This document shows positions 14,924 through 17,570 of a stretch of DNA of 17,570 bases, piece by piece. The first letter of the stretch is position 1. The number at the start of each line of letters is the position of its first letter. The position numbers and the translations under genes were made by a program. Location: assembly GCA_937907035.1 (NCBI GenBank), contig CALCTX010000054.1:1-17570 (forward strand), given 5' to 3'. The notes beneath the pieces were generated by a model that ran no database searches, was not told the origin of the DNA, and saw only the letters and a list, made by a program, of their open reading frames with translations. Origin of the DNA: an uncultured Selenomonadales bacterium (GTDB lineage Bacteria > Bacillota_C > Negativicutes > Selenomonadales > Selenomonadaceae).

Positions 14924-16417
14924 CTATTCATCATAAGCGTCAGCCAGCAAAGCGGCCCGCTTTTCAATATACACATCAGTATCACGCAAATATATCGATA
15001 ATTCCTTCGGCGTAAAGACCGCCTTCAGACGTTTTGTCTCAGGAAATACTACCTTAGTCGTTGCCGAACCGCCGACGCCGATAATCGTCTGTCGTTCTTC
15101 CATGATCTGAATATTATACATGCTCTCGGCACCTTCACGGCAGCAACCGACATTCTCAAGCTGCCCGATCTGGTATCCCTGCCGATAAAGATAGTATGGT
15201 TTCAGGCCCCAATCGGTAATATACTGCATAGCAGTATCAAACATTTTTATTGCTTCTTCATCACCCGGCAATTCATAATCTGCAAGCTGCATTTTTAATA
15301 TCGAGCCACGCTTGAGTGCCAAAGAATGAAGCGTTATATCATCAGGTCTGAGCGCTTTCAGCTGCTGCATCGTATCAGCGACATCAACCGCTGTTTCGCC
15401 GGGAAGTCCGATGATCAAGTCCATATTTATCTGCGGTATTCCCGCGTCCCGCAGATCATGATACATTTTTATGATATCCGCCGGTGTATGATTTCTGCCT
15501 ATCCGTTTCAGTGTCCGTGCCTGCATTGTCTGCGGATTAACACTGACCCGTGAAACTTTGCAATCCACAAGTGTTTGTATCTTATGCGGCGACATACTGT
15601 CCGGCCTTCCGGCTTCTACCGTAAACTCAATCGTTTCCGGTCCATAAAATGAAGCATACACTAAATTGAGCATCTCTGCAAAATATTTATCAGGCAGACT
15701 GGTTGGTGTCCCGCCACCGACATAAATACTTTGAATCTTGAAATCGTATTTTCTTACTGCCTCAACTACTGCCTGCACATCTTTGCGGAATGCTGCCATA
15801 AAAACAGCCAATTCCTTTTCCTTCGGCAATACATAGGCCGGAAAAGAACAATACAAACAGCGCGATAAACAATAAGGTATTCCTACATATATACTTATCA
15901 GCTTATCATCATTTTTTGCCAAAAACGGCAACTGCCGATAAGCAAGTTCGGTGATATAAGTTGCTTTTTCCCGGCTGACTTCATAATCAGCTGTCAAACG
16001 ATCAATAACCGCATCTCTGCTCAAACCACGATTTATAAAGCGATGAACGATCTTAGTCGGTCTGACACCGTGCAATATTCCCCATGGTGCCGCCGGCAGA
16101 TTAAAATACTGCCGAAAAATATGGTAAAGATTGAGCTTGACCAACCGATGCACTGAAGCCCGTTCCAACTCATCTTCCCGGCCAATATCAGCAAATGAAT
16201 ACCGGTGCTGATCGCCATTCAGATCGCTGACCAATAAAACCGTTTGCAATTTGACAACTTTTCCTGCCAGCTGCTTTTCCAAATAAACCGAGAGCTTGGC
16301 AACATCAGGATCAACCGGATCATTCTCGATCTTAAACAGATTTAAGACCTCTTTGACAACCTTGACGATCACTTCCTGATCACTATCAATAAAAAGACTG
16401 CGAAACTTCACAACCAT
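14924..16417 (-). CDS. hemZ: HemZ, radical SAM coproporphyrinogen III oxidase-like protein
   Basis: A 497-aa cytosolic radical SAM protein of the HemN superfamily, HemZ branch, linked to oxygen-independent oxidation of coproporphyrinogen III in haem synthesis. After an N-terminal domain of about 175 residues comes Y-C-L-S-R-C-L-Y-C, with Cys183, Cys187 and Cys190 binding the 4Fe-4S cluster, then the SAM-binding GGGTPTS (234-240). The ATG at 16417 lies only two bases after AGGGG; the GTG at 16411 has better spacing and gives the family-like start MKFRSL, so the true start may be two codons later. It heads the hemZ-hisS-aspS operon. Whether it really makes haem in this organism is not shown, since no other haem gene is in view. 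Confidence 0.93.
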   Translation of the reverse strand: MVVKFRSLFIDSDQEVIVKVVKEVLNLFKIENDPVDPDVAKLSVYLEKQLAGKVVKLQTVLLVSDLNGDQHRYSFADIGREDELERASVHRLVKLNLYHIFRQYFNLPAAPWGILHGVRPTKIVHRFINRGLSRDAVIDRLTADYEVSREKATYITELAYRQLPFLAKNDDKLISIYVGIPYCLSRCLYCSFPAYVLPKEKELAVFMAAFRKDVQAVVEAVRKYDFKIQSIYVGGGTPTSLPDKYFAEMLNLVYASFYGPETIEFTVEAGRPDSMSPHKIQTLVDCKVSRVSVNPQTMQARTLKRIGRNHTPADIIKMYHDLRDAGIPQINMDLIIGLPGETAVDVADTMQQLKALRPDDITLHSLALKRGSILKMQLADYELPGDEEAIKMFDTAMQYITDWGLKPYYLYRQGYQIGQLENVGCCREGAESMYNIQIMEERQTIIGVGGSATTKVVFPETKRLKAVFTPKELSIYLRDTDVYIEKRAALLADAYDE

Positions 16418-16442
16418 ATCCCCTGAAAAAAACTATTCTATT

Positions 16443-16471
16443 ATTTTAGCAAAAATCATAGCAGAATACAA
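16443..16471 (-). promoter_or_regulatory. Predicted promoter of the hemZ-hisS-aspS operon
   Basis: On the minus strand TTGTAT (16471-16466), a 17-bp spacer and TAAAAT (16448-16443) lie between the broken hydrolase gene and hemZ, leaving a leader of about 20 bases. If real, the operon stays expressed even though the gene upstream is damaged. Confidence 0.5.
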
Positions 16472-16481
16472 AGAAAACTTA

Positions 16482-16952
16482 TCAGAACTGCAAAAATGGA
16501 TTGCATTTGCGTTCCCAACCGATTGTTGTTCCCGGGCCATGCCCCGGAAGGACTTTTGTATCGTCCGGCAACGGCATCAGTTTATCTTTTATCGCTCTGA
16601 TGAGCGTAACTTCGGAACCACCCGGGAAATCGCAGCGGCCAATAGATTCTGCAAACAAAGTATCCCCGCTGAAAACGAGCCCGTCTGTTACGAGACATAT
16701 CCCGCCGTCCGAATGTCCCGGCGTATGCAGTACTTTCAGCTTGTCTCTGCTCGCTTCAAGAGCCTGAGTAAGAACAGTCTGCTTCTGCCTCCACATTTCA
16801 GCAGAATCACCATTTGTTTTCAGTATATTATTGATTTGTCTAAGCTCTGAACAAGCTGAGCGTGTACGGGCTTCTGAATCCTTCAGAGCCTTGTCAAGCT
16901 TGGTAGTTTCTGCACCAATCTGAATTGTAAGTCCTTTGATTAACTTAGCCAC
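16482..16952 (-). CDS. Chimeric ORF: phage tape-measure N-terminus fused in frame to the C-terminal half of a metallo-beta-lactamase-fold hydrolase
   Basis: This 156-aa ORF is made of two unrelated pieces. Residues 1 to about 72 resemble the start of siphophage tail tape-measure proteins: KGLTIQIGAETTKLDKALKD followed by a polar coiled-coil-like stretch. From about 73 the sequence is the second half of a glyoxalase II-like hydrolase: HTPGH (76-80), SGDTLF (95-100) and LPGHGP (135-140). The first half of the hydrolase, with the HxHxDH zinc motif, is absent, so hydrolase activity is not expected. The join is at about 16735-16745. The GTG start at 16952 overlaps the stop of the preceding phage-like ORF by eight bases, as in genuine tail operons. 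In Firmicutes an intact hydrolase of this type commonly precedes hemZ, so the hydrolase part is in its native place. Confidence 0.75.
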   Translation of the reverse strand: MAKLIKGLTIQIGAETTKLDKALKDSEARTRSACSELRQINNILKTNGDSAEMWRQKQTVLTQALEASRDKLKVLHTPGHSDGGICLVTDGLVFSGDTLFAESIGRCDFPGGSEVTLIRAIKDKLMPLPDDTKVLPGHGPGTTIGWERKCNPFLQF

Positions 16953-17315
16953 TTATATCACCGCCTGAGTATTGTTTTAATGCATTTCTGTCGGGTACTG
17001 TCTGAATCGAATTATACGCATTTTCAAGATATTTCCGTCCTGATTCTGTTTTTGAACAATTCCATGTTACCGCATCATGAAGAAGTCCCCAATATGTAAA
17101 AACATCCATATCAGAGACTTCCATCAACGAACAGCCGCAGTAATCTGCCACTGTTTTCATATTTGCGGTTTTTATTTCAAAAAAAACCTTATTATCATCA
17201 TTTGCATCATGATAATAAGGCATTATCAGTTTGGGTTGGTTTCATGCTCGTCTACAACCCACTCAATATATTCTCTCCAGAAATAATTGTAATCATCAGT
17301 TGTGAATTCATCAAG
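16735..17315 (-). mobile_element. About 0.58-kb fragment of a phage tail module
   Basis: It contains the end of one ORF, a complete tail-chaperone-like ORF and the first about 70 codons of a tape-measure gene, in normal siphophage order. Both ends stop inside cellular genes. There is no integrase, attachment site or inverted repeat at the ends, so it is a fragment and not a mobile unit in itself. The right boundary is approximate. Confidence 0.45.
16945..17223 (-). CDS. Phage tail assembly chaperone-like protein
   Basis: This 92-aa protein has no membrane segment or catalytic motif. The pattern SDMDVFTYWGLLHDAVTW, then S-K-T-E-x-G-R-x-Y-L-x-N-A-Y and T-V-P-D-R-x-A-L, is like small proteins encoded just before the tape-measure gene in siphophages of gut Firmicutes. 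This resemblance is from memory and is moderate. Position supports it: its stop overlaps the tape-measure start. The ATG lies two bases after the stop of the upstream ORF. An A8/T8 run at 17179-17186 lies near the start of the gene. Confidence 0.5.
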   Translation of the reverse strand: MPYYHDANDDNKVFFEIKTANMKTVADYCGCSLMEVSDMDVFTYWGLLHDAVTWNCSKTESGRKYLENAYNSIQTVPDRNALKQYSGGDISG

Positions 17316-17570
17316 TACCTGCTCAGCTGTCAGACCATTTAAGTCCTTGATAACACGGTTATAGTCCATGATCTTGAGCTGGTCTGCAGGGAATAATACT
17401 GAAAGGAAGTAGTTGTACTCTTCATCTCCTGTATTTTCCTTGTTCTCTTCTCTCTTCATTAAAGAAACACGGACTGCAGAAGCTGCTCTGTGATGTCCAT
17501 CAGCAATATATATGCTTCCAGCATTGGAGAAAGCATTACTAACTAATTCGATATCGTCCTGATTATCAAT
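17226..17570 (-). CDS. DUF1015-family protein, 5' cut by window edge and 3' truncated by a fusion to unrelated sequence
   Basis: The visible 114 residues are open from the window edge. Residues 1 to about 85 match the DUF1015 family: I-A-D-G-H-H-R-A-A-S-A-V at about 21-32, then N-Y-F-L-S-V-L-F-P and L-K-I-M-D-Y-N-R-V-I-K-D-L-N-G-L. Family members continue for roughly another 100 or more residues, but here the sequence changes after about LDEF into an acidic aromatic tail (YNYFWREYIEWVVDEHE) and stops at 17226. That tail does not look like DUF1015 and probably belongs to the phage fragment. The family's function is unknown; it is often found near serine-synthesis genes. The product is expected to be non-functional. 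Confidence 0.75.
   Translation of the reverse strand: MDNQDDIELVSNAFSNAGSIYIADGHHRAASAVRVSLMKREENKENTGDEEYNYFLSVLFPADQLKIMDYNRVIKDLNGLTAEQVLDEFTTDDYNYFWREYIEWVVDEHETNPN

Noticed and set aside
17179..17186. A8/T8 tract as a programmed frameshift site of the tail-chaperone gene
   Set aside because: In siphophages the slippery site is near the 3' end of the chaperone gene; this tract is near codon 14, and no extended overlapping frame follows.
1..17570. CRISPR array, tRNA, rRNA or complete insertion sequence
   Set aside because: I saw no regular spacer-repeat pattern, no tRNA-like cloverleaf or rRNA sequence and no transposase frame on either strand.

Overview
The window looks like a piece of chromosome from a Gram-negative Firmicute (class Negativicutes, Selenomonadales/Acidaminococcaceae-like). 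It combines Firmicute-type housekeeping genes and gene order (hemZ-hisS-aspS, a CBS-DRTGG pyrophosphatase, strong AGGAGG-type ribosome sites) with a classical Gram-negative outer-membrane autotransporter. This assignment is an inference from gene content, not a database match. Coding density is high, nearly all genes lie on the minus strand, and no gene-free stretch exceeds 300 bases.

Layout, left to right. (1) Positions 1-1894: a manganese-type CBS/DRTGG inorganic pyrophosphatase (minus, cut by the window edge) diverges from a TtcA-like tRNA thiolase (plus). (2) Positions 1901-2034: a 134-bp palindromic repeat carrying a bidirectional terminator between the convergent ttcA and autotransporter genes. 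(3) Positions 2058-4886: a 942-aa autotransporter with a repetitive beta-helix-like passenger. Its upstream region carries a cluster of TGACGTCA palindromes. (4) Positions 5141-6319: an unrecognised pair, one secreted protein and one lipoprotein. (5) Positions 6504-10843: a tight four-gene operon psd-pssA-GT2-EptA-like with a near-consensus promoter in front and a strong terminator at the end. PssA makes phosphatidylserine, Psd converts it to phosphatidylethanolamine (PE), and the EptA-like enzyme probably uses PE as phosphoethanolamine donor for an envelope glycan or lipid. The GT2 enzyme may build or extend that acceptor. (6) Positions 10964-11689: a WecG/TagA-type glycosyltransferase. (7) Positions 11714-11838: a second, inverted copy of the palindromic repeat. 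(8) Positions 11850-16417: aspS, hisS and hemZ as an operon with its own promoter.

The right end (about 16482-17570) is abnormal. The metallo-hydrolase that normally precedes hemZ has lost its N-terminal half, including the HxHxDH metal motif, and is fused in frame to the N-terminus of a phage tape-measure protein. Behind that lies a phage tail-chaperone-like ORF, and then a DUF1015 gene that breaks off in mid-domain and runs in frame into unrelated residues. This is either a real double recombination that put about 0.6 kb of phage tail DNA between two broken cellular genes, or a chimeric assembly near a contig end. The sequence alone cannot decide.

The best candidates for new biology are the TGACGTCA/YGTCAA site family (eight perfect 8-mers in 17.6 kb), the PE-synthesis plus phosphoethanolamine-transfer operon, and the repeat pair.
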